NCBI GenBank assembly: GCA_039621445.1
Contig: CP154954.1
Span: 50,137,847 to 50,201,846 of the forward strand
Direction of reading: 5' to 3'
DNA from: Euglena gracilis
Lineage: Eukaryota; Euglenida; Euglenophyceae; Euglenales
DNA: 64,000 nucleotides
The translations under genes were made by a program, and so were the position numbers. Below are positions 10,896 to 20,922 of this stretch, piece after piece. How positions within the stretch are numbered: position 1 is the stretch's first letter; each line of letters starts with the position of its first letter. Under the pieces are notes generated by a model. It was given only the letters and a program-made list of their open reading frames with translations. It searched no databases and was not told the origin of the DNA.

Positions 10896-10930
10896 GACCA
10901 TTCGGGCTCCGCACTGCGAGATGGTGAGGT
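10895..10930. repeat. DIRS-like inverted terminal repeat, 3' side
   Basis: 36 bp identical to the complement of 15012-15047. The outer end touches the last base of the 58-bp inverted-repeat arm. Confidence 0.9.
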
Positions 10931-10986
10931 ACTGTGCACCCCCCTTTGTGCCATAATTTTTTGAATTTTTGACACGACTCCCAGCC

Positions 10987-11601
10987 TCAAATAATGAGCT
11001 TGGAAGGCACCAAAAATTTTCCACTGACCCAGCTGCTGGACTTCTTCCACTTGCAAACCAGCATTTTTCCACCATAAGACCCCAGCCCCTCTGGTGCTGT
11101 GGGGTTTCTAGTGGGTGGTGTCCACCCCCCACCCTCCTGCAGAATTTCTTTGGTAAGGGAATTCACCCTTTCTGATGTCAAAGGTCTTTTACCATCCAAA
11201 GACCATAACAAATTATTTTTGTGCCCAACCATGTGGGCTGTCCTTTCCACATACTCTTTCAATAAATGCCAAGGGCTTATGAGGGGGGTGTGTGGCAAAT
11301 TCAAAATCTCTTCCCATTTTGGGAATTGCCACCCTTTCCTTTGCAATAAAATGAAAATTTTTTCTCCCACGAAACTGATTTTTCGCTGTGTCCTGGCTAA
11401 ATCAACCCCCCTTTTGAGGGCCAAAAGCCTCCAACAGATGATGAGTCTGTTTCTGAGCTCTTTCACAGATAGGTCTGAGAGGGGTGTGTATTTCCTCATG
11501 ATGTTTTCTAGGAAATCAGTGGGGTCCCAAAAGTGGGCATACTTGCAGACATTGGCATTCCACTTCCTTTTCAATGGAGCCAGAAGGGGTGAAAATCTCA
11601 A
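10987..11601 (-). pseudogene. tyrosine recombinase domain of the DIRS-like element
   Basis: About 200 residues. The catalytic-domain opening is recognisable (KELRNRLIICWRLLALKRG, then VDLARTQRKI, the region that normally holds the first catalytic Arg). HTPLISPWHLLKEYVERT and LTSERVNSLTKEIL follow, as in DIRS recombinases. The C-terminal Tyr and a clear H-x-x-R box are not visible; the end (SSSWVSGKFLVPSKLII) reads like a frame-damaged version. The frame differs from the ORF before it, so an indel lies near 11600. The enzyme would insert circular cDNA. Confidence 0.65.
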
Positions 11602-12353
11602 AGACCCAAACCCTGGGAGTAATAAGGCTGCTGCATTGCATTTCGTGGAGTATTGATGCTATGAACAGCAAGATCAAGGATGGCTTCAGCCATCTTGGGG
11701 ACTGTGCACTGCTGCAGAGGCACCCCTTTGTGTAATAATTGACCCACCAATGCCCTGAAGGCTGATTCATATCTTTTGACGTTTCCCAGATTTTTTATGT
11801 AAGTGTCGATACTGGACATCGAAACTTCCTGGGATTGTGATATTTGCCTGACACAATCAAGCAGGCCAAATTTCCACCTTGGGGGGGGCATCTCCTCCCC
11901 CCAGCAGTTGGTGAACAGACCCCACTGGGGGGGTACTAGCAAAACCTTGCTGCCTGGCTGCCTGATTGACATTAATTGGCGCCACCATGATGTCGAAGCC
12001 CAGTGGGGTACAATCAACAGACAAATTCGGTCTGGGTTTAACATTAATCTCTGAACCCATTGGGGAATGATGCTCCAGGGAGGGTTGGCATAAACTTGGG
12101 GGAGACCCCTTAAATCTGCCTTCAGAGCATCCACCAACACAGCCCCTTGGTGGGGGTATCGACAAATGAACTTGGGGAATTTTTTGTTGCTGGGTGTGCA
12201 AAACATGTCCACCTCTGGGGTGATGTGGTTTTTGAAAAACTTCAGAATCTGGTGGAAAATGGTCAGGTTCAGGGTATAATCCCTTGGATCTTTTTGCTCC
12301 CTGGTCAGGGAGTCTGCCAATTGTTCTTTTGTGGGAACCCAAACCACCTGCAA
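11598..12353 (-). pseudogene. RNase H end, methyltransferase-like stretch and recombinase N-terminus
   Basis: Starts with the RNase H tail (VVWVPTKEQLADSLTR). It continues with the segment typical of DIRS polyproteins after RNase H: VDMFCTPSNKKFPKFICR, ALKADLRGLPQVYANPPWS and LLIVPHWASTSWWRQL, often annotated as an adenine-methyltransferase-like domain. It ends in a helical part that fits the recombinase N-terminal domain (SIDTYIKNLGNVKRYESAFR). It is in frame with the reverse transcriptase ORF upstream but separated by a TAA near 12390. Confidence 0.7.
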
Positions 12354-12389
12354 GTTGATTTGCCTTTCTTGGCAATGGTACAGAAGGGG

Positions 12390-13838
12390 TTATAGGATGG
12401 AATTAAAATATGGCTTTTTGCCTCCCCATTTTGTCAAATAACTGACTGCCACCTGGCTGTCCACATGAAGAACAATGGTTTTTTTTGGTTTTGCCAAAGC
12501 CTTTACAGTTTCCACCGCAGCCATCAATTCTTTTTGATTGATGTGAAGGACATGCAGGTCCCTCCAGAAATCCTGGACCTTTTGACCAGACTTTTTGTCA
12601 GCCCCCCCCATTGCCAGGTGCTGCTGTCTGAGAACAGTTCCTGAGAGGCCTGGGATTGAAAGGCTCTGCCCACACCTGGCTGCAAAAACGTTTTTTACTC
12701 CACCATTTGATCTTTGACCCCCTGGGGAATGGTCAGGGTGTGGTCCCAACCCCACTTTGTGTGCAAATCCACCATTTTTCAAAGTTGATCTGTCAGAATT
12801 CTGAGAAAAGGCATTGAAACTAAATAGCTTTTGACTTGCCCTACAATAGAGCTGAGTTTTCTGTAGCTCATTTTTTGTGCTGTCAGCACCTTTCCTAATT
12901 CCTTTCTTAGGGATTTTAATTTTTCCTGTGGAATTTCCAGCTGGCCTTTTTTCAAATTGATCCACTGGCCCAAAATGCTTTGTTTCTTGTGTTGGTTCCA
13001 GACATGATTTGGGGAGGTTTATTCTGAAACCTGCCAGTAAAAGATCTTTTTTCATTTCTGCCAAATGCTGGGCTGCTGTCTTTTTGCTGGGGGCTAACAG
13101 CAAAATGTCGTCTAGGTAGATGAAAACTACCTTTCCTTCCTTCCTCCATTTCCTTTCCCAGACTCTCATGAGAGTCATAAACTTTTGTGGCAGGCTGCTT
13201 AACCCAAAGCATGCAGCTTGAAATTGCCACGTTTCCCCCCCCACTTGCATGCAGACATGCTTTTCCAGGCTGCTGTGCAGCTTTAAATGGAAATAAGCAT
13301 CTTTCAGATCTATTTTTCCACAGAACCAACCCTTTCTGAGATATGGGAAAATGTTTCCCATGTGTTCCAGTCTGAACTTCTGGGGGGTGAAATGTTGATT
13401 TAACTGTCGACAATCTGAAATTAATATTTCCTTTGTCTTTCCCCCTTCCTGTTTGGAAATGATAAAATAGGGGACAAAATGTTTTGCTCCCTCTGGGGTG
13501 ATTTGCCTGGTTGCCCCTGCACATTCGTATTCCCTCAGAATTTTTTGGGCAGTCATTATTTCTTGGGGAGTTTTGAAGGGAATTTTTAAGCACATCTGAG
13601 GGGGAAGGGGAAGATCTGCCCTGACCCCTTCCCTTATCAGGTTTAATACCTCTGTGCTGGCCCCTGCCTTGACCCAATGGGGAATGCTGGCCTGCAGGGC
13701 CATGAATGGGGGCACCCCTGGGTGTAATGTGTCTGGGGAGTCCACAGGCCCCATCACTGGGGTCCCTTCCCCTGGCTGCCCCATCACTGGGGTTCTGCCT
13801 GGCTGCCCCATCACTGGGGTAACCTCTGGCCCTGCCAT
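12390..13838 (-). pseudogene. reverse transcriptase and RNase H of the DIRS-like element
   Basis: Reverse transcriptase motifs are clear: ILISDCRQLNQHF, KIDLKDAYFHLKL, ACFGLSSLPQKFM and the catalytic VVFIYLDDILLLAPS (YLDD encoded at 13107-13118). After TKHFG the true reading moves to another frame at about 12970 (PQEKLKSLRKELGKVL, as in other DIRS elements), then returns near 12780. RNase H follows with HINQKELMAAVE and LHVDSQVAVSYL, holding the acidic residues. At least two indels and a terminal TAA show decay. Confidence 0.85.
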
Positions 13839-13898
13839 AGGGCTGCCCGAAGACAGGCTTTCCCCCTGATTTTGAAAGATTGGGGAAAGTCTGTGTCT

Positions 13899-15021
13899 TC
13901 AATGGGGAGGTACATATATAGCTGGGGGGTTTGGCTTGATTACCTTCTGGGGGGGCCCTTGTGTAGCCAATCTTGGGCCTCCCCCCCAAGGGCTGGTGTG
14001 ATCTTGAATGCATTGGCCTCCAATGGCCACTTGATTTTGATTGAAATGGCCTCCATTGGCCTTGAAATCTTGATGCTTCTCCTGGCCTCCATTGGCCTTT
14101 TGCATATAATGGCCTCCATTGGCCTTGATATTTCGATGCTTCCCCTGGCCCCCATTGGCCTCTTGCATATAATGGCCTCCATTGGCTTTCCCCTGAAGGG
14201 GGGGTTGCTTGCCTGGATGTGCAGCTCCTGAGGGGTTTGTGTTTGAGGGAGCTGTGGGGTAAGTTGGACATACCTTTCCCCCATGGGAGCTTCCCAGGTT
14301 TGGACACAGGCTGCCATAGCCTTGCTCCTGGGCCCACTGCCCTCTTGGATGATGGCTTCCATAGCCATGATTCTGGGCCCCAGGCCCTGTCCAATGATGG
14401 CTGCCATAGCCTTGACTTTGATTTGAATCCTTTGGATTGAGGCTGCCAGAGCCTTTGCTTTTTCCCCTGAAAGGGGAGGAACTGAGAAAAAGGGGTGGAG
14501 TCTGTTGGACCTGTGATGGTGGTCCCCCTCTGTCGTCTCTTCTTGACCACAGTTGTCCATGGTCCATGGCCATCATTGTTAGTGGGGGAGTCTGAAACCT
14601 TGAGTTTTGAAATCTCTGAAGCGTTGGGGGGTGGGGGGGTTGCGATGGCCACGGACTGACGAGCTGTTGCCGCCCCTCCAGCTGCTGCAGCTGCTGCTGT
14701 GTCTCCACCTTCCCCAGCTTCAGTTGACTTCTTGGAAGTCCGTTGAAGTTCTTCTTGAAATTCAAGGGTTCTTTGAAATTCATTCTTCATGGAAGTCTCG
14801 TTGTTGATCTTCGAAAAGTTGCATTCTTCCGTCAGGAAGTTGAAGTTCCGAAAATTTTCGTCCACTTGAGTCGTAGAAGTAAAATTCTTTCTCCTTGAGG
14901 TCGAAGGGCAGAAATAGGAATCAGCCAACTCCGGCAACAAAAAGCAGTAAGAAGCACCCCCCGCGCACGCAGAAACACACCAGAAACAGAACAGCCGGCA
15001 AGGACAGCAGGACCTCACCAT
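13899..15021 (-). pseudogene. gag-like ORF1 of the complete DIRS-like copy
   Basis: Two minus-strand frames overlap. The frame open from 15021 carries the shared peptide DGHGPWTTVVKKRRQ; the frame 14783-13899 is in register with the downstream reverse transcriptase. Both are Gln/Gly/Trp-rich with tandem repeats, and no zinc knuckle is evident. The 15021 frame stays open to 12952, but its last third runs out of phase across the reverse transcriptase, so that part is a shadow. The likely role is particle or nucleic-acid binding. Confidence 0.55.
14047..14181. repeat. tandem repeat inside ORF1
   Basis: Two units of roughly 65-70 bp built on ATTGGCCTT and ATGGCCTCC, with a third partial unit before them. 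They encode repeated ANGGHYMQ-type peptides on the minus strand. Confidence 0.7.
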
Positions 15022-15047
15022 CTCGCAGTGCGGAGCCCGAATGGTCT
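15012..15047. repeat. DIRS-like inverted terminal repeat, 5' side
   Basis: 36 bp identical to the complement of 10895-10930. It lies inside a longer terminal unit (about 14915-15047) that is flanked by a 21-bp direct repeat at 14915-14935 and 15048-15068. Confidence 0.9.
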
Positions 15048-15180
15048 TAGGAATCAGCCAACTCCGGCGAAAAAGGCACTAAGCAGCACCTCCTAACCCA
15101 GCGCAGCGAACAATCACACAGCAAACTGCCGGCGAGCAAGGCATGGCCTCACAATGGCAAAGTGCGGAGCCCGAGGTGTC
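15048..15180. repeat. second, diverged DIRS-like terminus abutting the first
   Basis: The stretch 15061-15180 aligns along its whole length with 14930-15047 (shared landmarks AACTCCGGC, AAGCAGCACC against AAGAAGCACC, CTGCCGGCGAGCAAGGC against CAGCCGGCAAGGACAGC, GTGCGGAGCCCGA) with many substitutions. It is an older copy of the terminal unit placed in the same orientation directly outside the complete element. Confidence 0.75.
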
Positions 15181-16703
15181 CAAAATCGTGTTTTGGTTGG
15201 GCGACGGTCGGCCGCGGCACCTACCTCCCACGGACCAACCTCCCGTGGCATCCGAACCGAGGGGGAGGGACGAGGATTTCGCAGCACAAGTCGCTGCGTT
15301 GAACGCCCTGAATATTCTGGGACCATCGTGTTGACAAAATCTCAATTCAGGGAATGCTGAGCTGCTGAGCAGGCTGTTTTTTTTTTACCAACCCCGGGGG
15401 GGGGTCGGATCTCGGCCTTTTCCCAGGCACATTCCTTTGAAAATAGACTATTTTTGGCTCCCCGGCGCCTTCGGCTAGGGCACTTTTGGCCGTGTGCCCT
15501 ACCGCCCCCCCCCCGGGGGGGGGGGCGGATTGGGAGTGCCTGCCCAGGTAGGCACCCCCCCAGGGTGGGGTCGGCACCCGACTAAGATGCAGCCTGCTGC
15601 TGAGCACCTGGAGGAGAACCAGATCATGAACAACCAAATAAGTATTTTATTACCTGACAAAAGGTGGGGGGAGAAAAGACGCCCAACGACCGCTAAATAT
15701 GGTCGTTAGACAAGACCGCAGTCAAAAACGAGAATGTTCTGTCTGGAAAAAAGATCATCTGGAAAAAGATCGCTACTGACCAGGGGGGTGGTCGTTGGAC
15801 AAGGCCCGTCGTTAGACAAGGTATGAGAAGACCCCTTGCCAAATGATACATGGAGCACAAAAAACAAGCAAAACATAAATGCTCAAGTAAAGTGGGTAAC
15901 CCCAACAGGCAGACAGGAGGCGGACCACTGGGATTATTCTCGGACCGGACCCCCAGCCTTTTCAATGGTTAAGGCACATTTCCAAAATTCCATGCATTGG
16001 AAACAGATTTATTTCCTTCTCCGGGCAACAAAAAACTGCCCAAATTTTTGGCCAGGTGGCCCTTTGCAAAAACGACCAAAAAATTGCCAAATGTGCAAAA
16101 AAGCAAACTTTTGGCGCCTGAGGGGGGAGGGAATCCAAAAGTCAGGATTCCAAATTTTCTGGGACCCGTTCAAGCACCTCTGATGATGCTGGGGAATTCT
16201 GGGGGATACTGGATTTTTGGACGGAAACGTAATTTTGACTTTCGGAGGAAAAAATGGGTCAGAAAACGGCTGGCCAGGGCAAATTTGGCTGATGCTTCGA
16301 GGAGCCTCTTGGGGGAGGATCCGCGGAGTCTCAACATCATTGACAGCCAAAAATGGGTGCAAAGGAGGTTTACACAGGGGTTTCAACTGCTGCGTGGGGG
16401 GGGACAACGCACTGCACTCCGCGACTCATCACATCACGTGGTTCTTCATGCCAAAATGCTTCACCACAGCATAGCCTTCGTATTTTTCTGCGCTACATGG
16501 AGGTGGTGTGGGCCACCGACGACCAGGGAGCGGGGGTTGCGCCCCATGCACTTCGTGCCTCCGACCCGGCACCAGACGACCACTTACCTTTCTGGGTGCA
16601 GCCAGTGGAGCCCCAGTGAAACTGGAGCAGACACTTACAAGAATGAGGCGGGCGGCAGCGCAGTGAGCAGCGGCTGCGTGTCCGACGCCCTGCGCCGCCC
16701 GCG
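15181..16703. other. intergenic stretch, repeats only
   Basis: I see no supported gene. A 64-codon frame (15143-15334, +) overlaps the old terminus and is not called. G/C runs occur near 15395-15410 and 15510-15560, one palindromic TTGGTTGGGCGAC unit near 15193, and three TCGTTRGACAAG motifs at 15701-15715, 15790-15802 and 15808-15820. 16200-16500 has no recognisable content; the end is the 3' flank of the carrier gene. Confidence 0.5.
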
Positions 16704-19700
16704 TCACGCCTCGCCCCCCGCGACGCCCGTGATCTCGGAGTACAGCACCAGCACCAGCGCGGCGCCCACCACCCGCAGCACGTTCGCCCCCGCCCCCTTG
16801 AACAGCGCCGCGGCGGCAGGGCAGGGGCCCTCCGGACCCAGCCATCACGCGAGGGGGCAGCGGCCACCGTGTATCGGGGAGCAGCTCATGGCACGCGACG
16901 CGGACGACGTGGGACGGGGCCCTGACCCAGGCCCTGGGAGGGGCCCTCCGCCCGCACGATCTTCACAGCACAGTCGACGGGGCCCCGGTACAGCCACTCC
17001 GCTGGGGGCTTCTCCGACTGCATCGGGACCAGGCTTTTTTTCAAGACCCTGCCTCCCCCCCCCCCCGGCGCAGGACCCCCCCCCCAAACTGGGCATTTCC
17101 CAAAGATTTCCCGGCCCTTGGCACAGAAACCCATACCCAGACCTCCGGCCCTGGTGGGACCCCCCCCCGCGGGTCTTCCGGTCTTCCAAATAAAGAAAAA
17201 CGCAGCCTGATCTGAATCCGCCGCCGCACGGTGTCGAACGGGTACGACGCGTAGCCCGCCGCACCCAGGCTCCATTTGGACTGACAGAAAATGGAGGCAA
17301 ACAGACCATCTTGGCTCACTGCCGTTGAGAGGAATGACGGGAACAGAACACATGGCAGCGGCGGAAGCGTAATTCTTACGGGCACCTGGACAGAGGGCGA
17401 CATTTTCTTCGACCTTTTCCTCGCAGACCATAAACATCACCTCGTGCCGAAGCGCAGCCATGTGCTGATGGCAATGCTTCTGGTGGCAGGCGGGAGTCCC
17501 GCGGCTTCAGTGAAAAAGCGGCCTGGTCGCAACGGCAGCGGTCTGCGCGCACGAAACAAGCACCTGCAAACACTTGCTACTTTCGGCCGTTGTCGGAATT
17601 GGTCAGGATTTGTCAGGATTTAACTCTCGAGTTGGGATTTCAGCGACATCATTCTGAACACAATGTACACTGTGTGAGTTAAATTGGCCCAATCTGTTAT
17701 ATGAATGAAAAAAAATGGAAATAAAAGCGAATACATCATTAAAAATGGAAGAAATAGAAATCTCTCTTGCTGAAAGCAATGCAGAAATGCACGGGGATTA
17801 AAGAAATACACAATAAACAAAATTCAGCATCGAAATTTTTCACACTCATTGGGCGTTCTGGGGTTTACCCAGGATTCGTTGACACGTGTTGGGATTTGCT
17901 GGTGGAGGTGCTTGCTCGCAAACTTGGAGGCGGTGCGGGGGACAGGCCGGCGGTCGGTCTGCCATGGGTTGAAGTCAGTCAGCGTGTCGAACAGCCCGAA
18001 GTACACGCCGCGGTAGGGGATGATGCCCACGATGGAGACCCCCATCCCGTAGTACAACGCCCGCACGCCCCCGAGCTGCACCGTTTTGGACAGACGGGCC
18101 GCAGGGCCGGACGGCGCAGCAAGAGAGGGGGGAGGACACGCATGGCGACGTGCAGAGGTGGAAGTCGGGGGAACAAATCAGCCGTCGCACCGGTCGCCCC
18201 TGGGCAGTGCCACAGGCCGCGGAATTCCCGCCGGCCCTTCCCGACGTCCGACGCCAGGCGGGTTCGGGCGTAGTCCAACGGGTAGACGAAGCACAGCGAG
18301 CCAGCCCCCGCCAGGCCGCCCGACGCTGGCGGCTGGACCGGCCCGTCCGTGGCGTTTGGGGGTTGGGAAATTAGGAGCCTGACCGTGACAGTGATGGGAT
18401 GAGCAGGTGGGAGAACTCGCGGCCTTGATCTAGGTAGCAAGCTCCCCCGGCTCTGCGGGAAACGGTCAGCTGGTGGGTCGGCCAGCACCTGGGACCCTGA
18501 CTGACAGTGACCCTGACAGCCTGACAGTTTCCCGGGTGGTGCCTTTTAAGAGGAGCCAACAAACTTTGGCCCTGACAGGTGGGCTGGTACCGGGGACTGG
18601 CATTTTCCCAGGACCAGGACCCTGACAAGTTCTCGGGGGGGGGGGACCCTGCACTGGCAGAAATCCCCCCCAACGTTTTGGTGCCCCCCGCCCAGCCCGG
18701 CCAGCCCGGGGCACGTTGCACGCCAGGAACCGCCCAAACTGGGCGTGCTTGTCATACCGGGGGAAGAGGGCCTTGATGGAGTCCTTGAAGGCGAAGTTGA
18801 ACGCCCGTGGCACGGGGCGTTGGGCCCTGGGCCACAAGCCTCCCAGTAGTCCCCTGTCACCGCCCCCCCCCCCCCCCTCCACCACGGGGGGGGGGGGTAG
18901 AGGCCGCCCCGTGGGCTGGGTGGGGAAGTAGCGCAGCACGTTGGTCAGGTTGCCCCGCCAGAACGCGGCGAGGCCCCGCCAGGGCCGGCCGGGAAGGCCC
19001 GCCAAGCCGGGGCAACGTTTGCATGAAGAAAAAAACGGTGTCTCTGGGGGGGTTGGCCGGGGAGGGGCCGACCCCTCCACTCCCACCCCCACTCTTGTGG
19101 AGCAGCCGGGAAACCCGGTCAGCCCTGGGCCCTGCTCTGCCCATACCCGCGCGAAGCAGTCCACCATCCCCCGACCCCAGGCGACGGGCACGCTTGGGAC
19201 CCAGACGTTGCTTAAAGACCCATAGGGGGGTCTACTCCCGCTGCTGCAGAGAAATCACCAGCCGGAAAGACCCCCCCCCACCGCCGGGTCCGGTCCCCAC
19301 GTTTGAAAACTTTCCTGTGGCGGTTCGCACCGATGCGAGTATGTTTTTTGGGGCACGTTTGTTGGCGTGCAAAATGCCAAAAAAAACTGGCAGAGCTCCT
19401 GAGGGAAATGACTGCCTAGATATTTTTGGGGTGACCGAATAACATGTTCAAGTGAAAGCAACCCCGAAGGGGTGTTTGAAAGAAGCCTGGCGTTGTTGAG
19501 CATGACCCTTGCACACAGTGCCGCACTGTTTTTTTTTTTAAACAACTGCGAGAAGCGAGGTTTGTGTCTCATTCGTCTGCTTAAGGATCAACAGCATCCC
19601 AGAGTGGGGGTGGTTTCAACAGGGGCCAGTCCAAAAAGTGTAAGTGGACCCTTACTTTAGGGGGCGGTCCGCTAGCAGAAATTTTTATTCCAGTGACTGG

Positions 19701-20922
19701 CACGAAGCGCTAGAAATTGCCTCAAAACCTGCCAAAAAAGCTATGTGGTGCGGGCAATCTTTGTAAAAAAACAAACGGGGTGAAATGGGGTTTGAAAAAA
19801 GACAGTGGCAGGGGCGGGGGGTGCGCTGGTGGGGGGGGGGGGTAAGCTCAGACAAAGTGGACCATTTTTCACCAAAAACAAATCGCTTCTGGCAATAAAA
19901 AAAGATTTTCTTAAAGCAAATTGATGAAGAAGAAAACCATGTTTGAATGATTGTTGTTTGATTTGGACAGAAAAGAAAAGCAGGGGAAGGAAAAAGAAGG
20001 AAAGGGAAGGGGAGGGGAGGGACGTAATATCCAAAATGCCTGAGTTTAGGCCCAGCATGAAGCTGGAAGTCAACTGTTTTTCACCGCCCCCCCCAAAAGA
20101 AAAATAAGCGGAAACGACCGACAGAAAGAGTTTGAGCAAAATTTGAGTGAAATTTTGCTAAAAATGTGAAATAAAATGTCCAAATTTTCCTTTTGGGGCT
20201 TTGCCCCAAGAGTGTTTCAGCATTTTTTTGACGGAAGACCCACTGGCTTCCTTTTGGCAGATCAGGGTTAGATATGAGGAGGTTGACCGGTACTTTTGGT
20301 TGGGTGTCCCCCCAATCTCCCCCCGGTGATGGTTTCCAGCAAAAAGTTTGTCCCAAAAATTGATCAAATGCAACCAGGGGTTTTTTTTAAGACTGGGGGG
20401 AGGGGGGGTCCCCCCACCCACCCACGCACCTCCTGCCCCCCCCCCGGGGGGTCCCGGGGAACCCTCTCAAATTTCCCCGAGAAAGGCCAAAAAATCGCGA
20501 AAAATGCTAAAAATAACACTTTTTCAAAAAAATTTGGCGCCAAAGGCGCCAAAAGGTATAACCCACTCCCCCCTGGGGGGACCCCGGGGGGGTTAGGCCA
20601 GACCCACCCACCCCACCTTCCCCCACTGGGGGTACACGACTCAAAAAAAATCCCTGGACGGAACGTGGGCATTTCTTCGGGCCAAGAACAAGGAAACAGT
20701 TTCATCTTAAGTCCATTGTCACTACAAGACAAAAAAAAGAGTTCAAGGTGTCCATCGCCTGGCGCGGAACCGCGGCACCTCGCCGCTGCGGATGCGGGGG
20801 TTCGCGTCCTGGGTCTGGATCAGCAGCTTGACGCGCTCGATGGGGGCCGTGGCGGTCTTGGCGATCGCCCCGGAGACGCCCCCCGCCAGGAAGTGGAACA
20901 GGAACGACTGTGCCTCCGCCAT
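16704..20922 (-). CDS. mitochondrial ADP/ATP carrier-type protein, nine exons
   Basis: Exons: 20922-20765, 19171-19131, 18974-18917, 18805-18712, 18326-18206, 18095-17921, 17287-17213, 17024-16940, 16811-16704. They sum to 915 nt, in frame, 304 residues plus TGA; ADP/ATP carriers are about 300. The three carrier signatures are present: APIERVK, YPLDYAR and YPFDTVRRR. Other conserved parts are [42 protein letters not shown] and the end [20 protein letters not shown]. It would exchange ADP and ATP across the inner mitochondrial membrane. The diagnostic RRRMMM reads RRRIQM here, so substrate is inferred from overall similarity. Most introns are nonconventional: bases +4 to +6 pair with about -8 to -6 (CAG/CTG in introns 1, 2, 5, 7, 8; CAC/GTG in 3; GAG/CTC in 6). 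Intron 4 is less regular and could instead be read as GT-AG with a small insertion. Start: ATG of [15 protein letters not shown], just after a CTGAG that could accept a spliced leader. Confidence 0.9.
20375..20656. mobile_element. hAT-like MITE, older copy, in carrier intron 1
   Basis: Ends read CAGGGGTTTTTTTT and, inverted, CAGGGATTTTTTTT. The interior matches the copy at 32259-32505: the AAGAC then G-run start, a C-run/G-run block, CACTTTTTCAAAAAAA, the hairpin GGCGCCAAAGGCGCC, and a second G-run block. No matching target duplication remains (AATGCAAC on the left against GACGGAAC on the right). Confidence 0.7.

Larger units (their letters stand above)
10895..15047 (-). mobile_element. DIRS-like tyrosine-recombinase retrotransposon, nearly complete
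   Basis: About 4.15 kb bounded by 36-bp perfect inverted terminal repeats (10895-10930 and 15012-15047). In minus orientation the order is gag-like ORF, reverse transcriptase, RNase H, a methyltransferase-like stretch and a tyrosine recombinase. Inverted termini together with a recombinase in place of an integrase define DIRS elements. Several frame changes and stops show the copy is decayed. DIRS elements are thought to insert through a circular DNA intermediate and do not make target duplications, and none is apparent here. Confidence 0.85.

Noticed and set aside
12952-13800. The last third of a 689-codon minus-strand frame (15021-12952) as a novel protein
   Set aside because: It runs out of phase across clear reverse transcriptase motifs read in the neighbouring frame (YLDD at 13107-13118), so it is a shadow.
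15143-15334. Short frame ending in AAQVAALNALNILG, reminiscent of YjgF/RidA-like proteins
   Set aside because: The similarity is one short helix, and the frame overlaps an old DIRS-like terminus.
20365-20670. An 8-bp target duplication around the older MITE copy
   Set aside because: The flanks (AATGCAAC and GACGGAAC) do not match.
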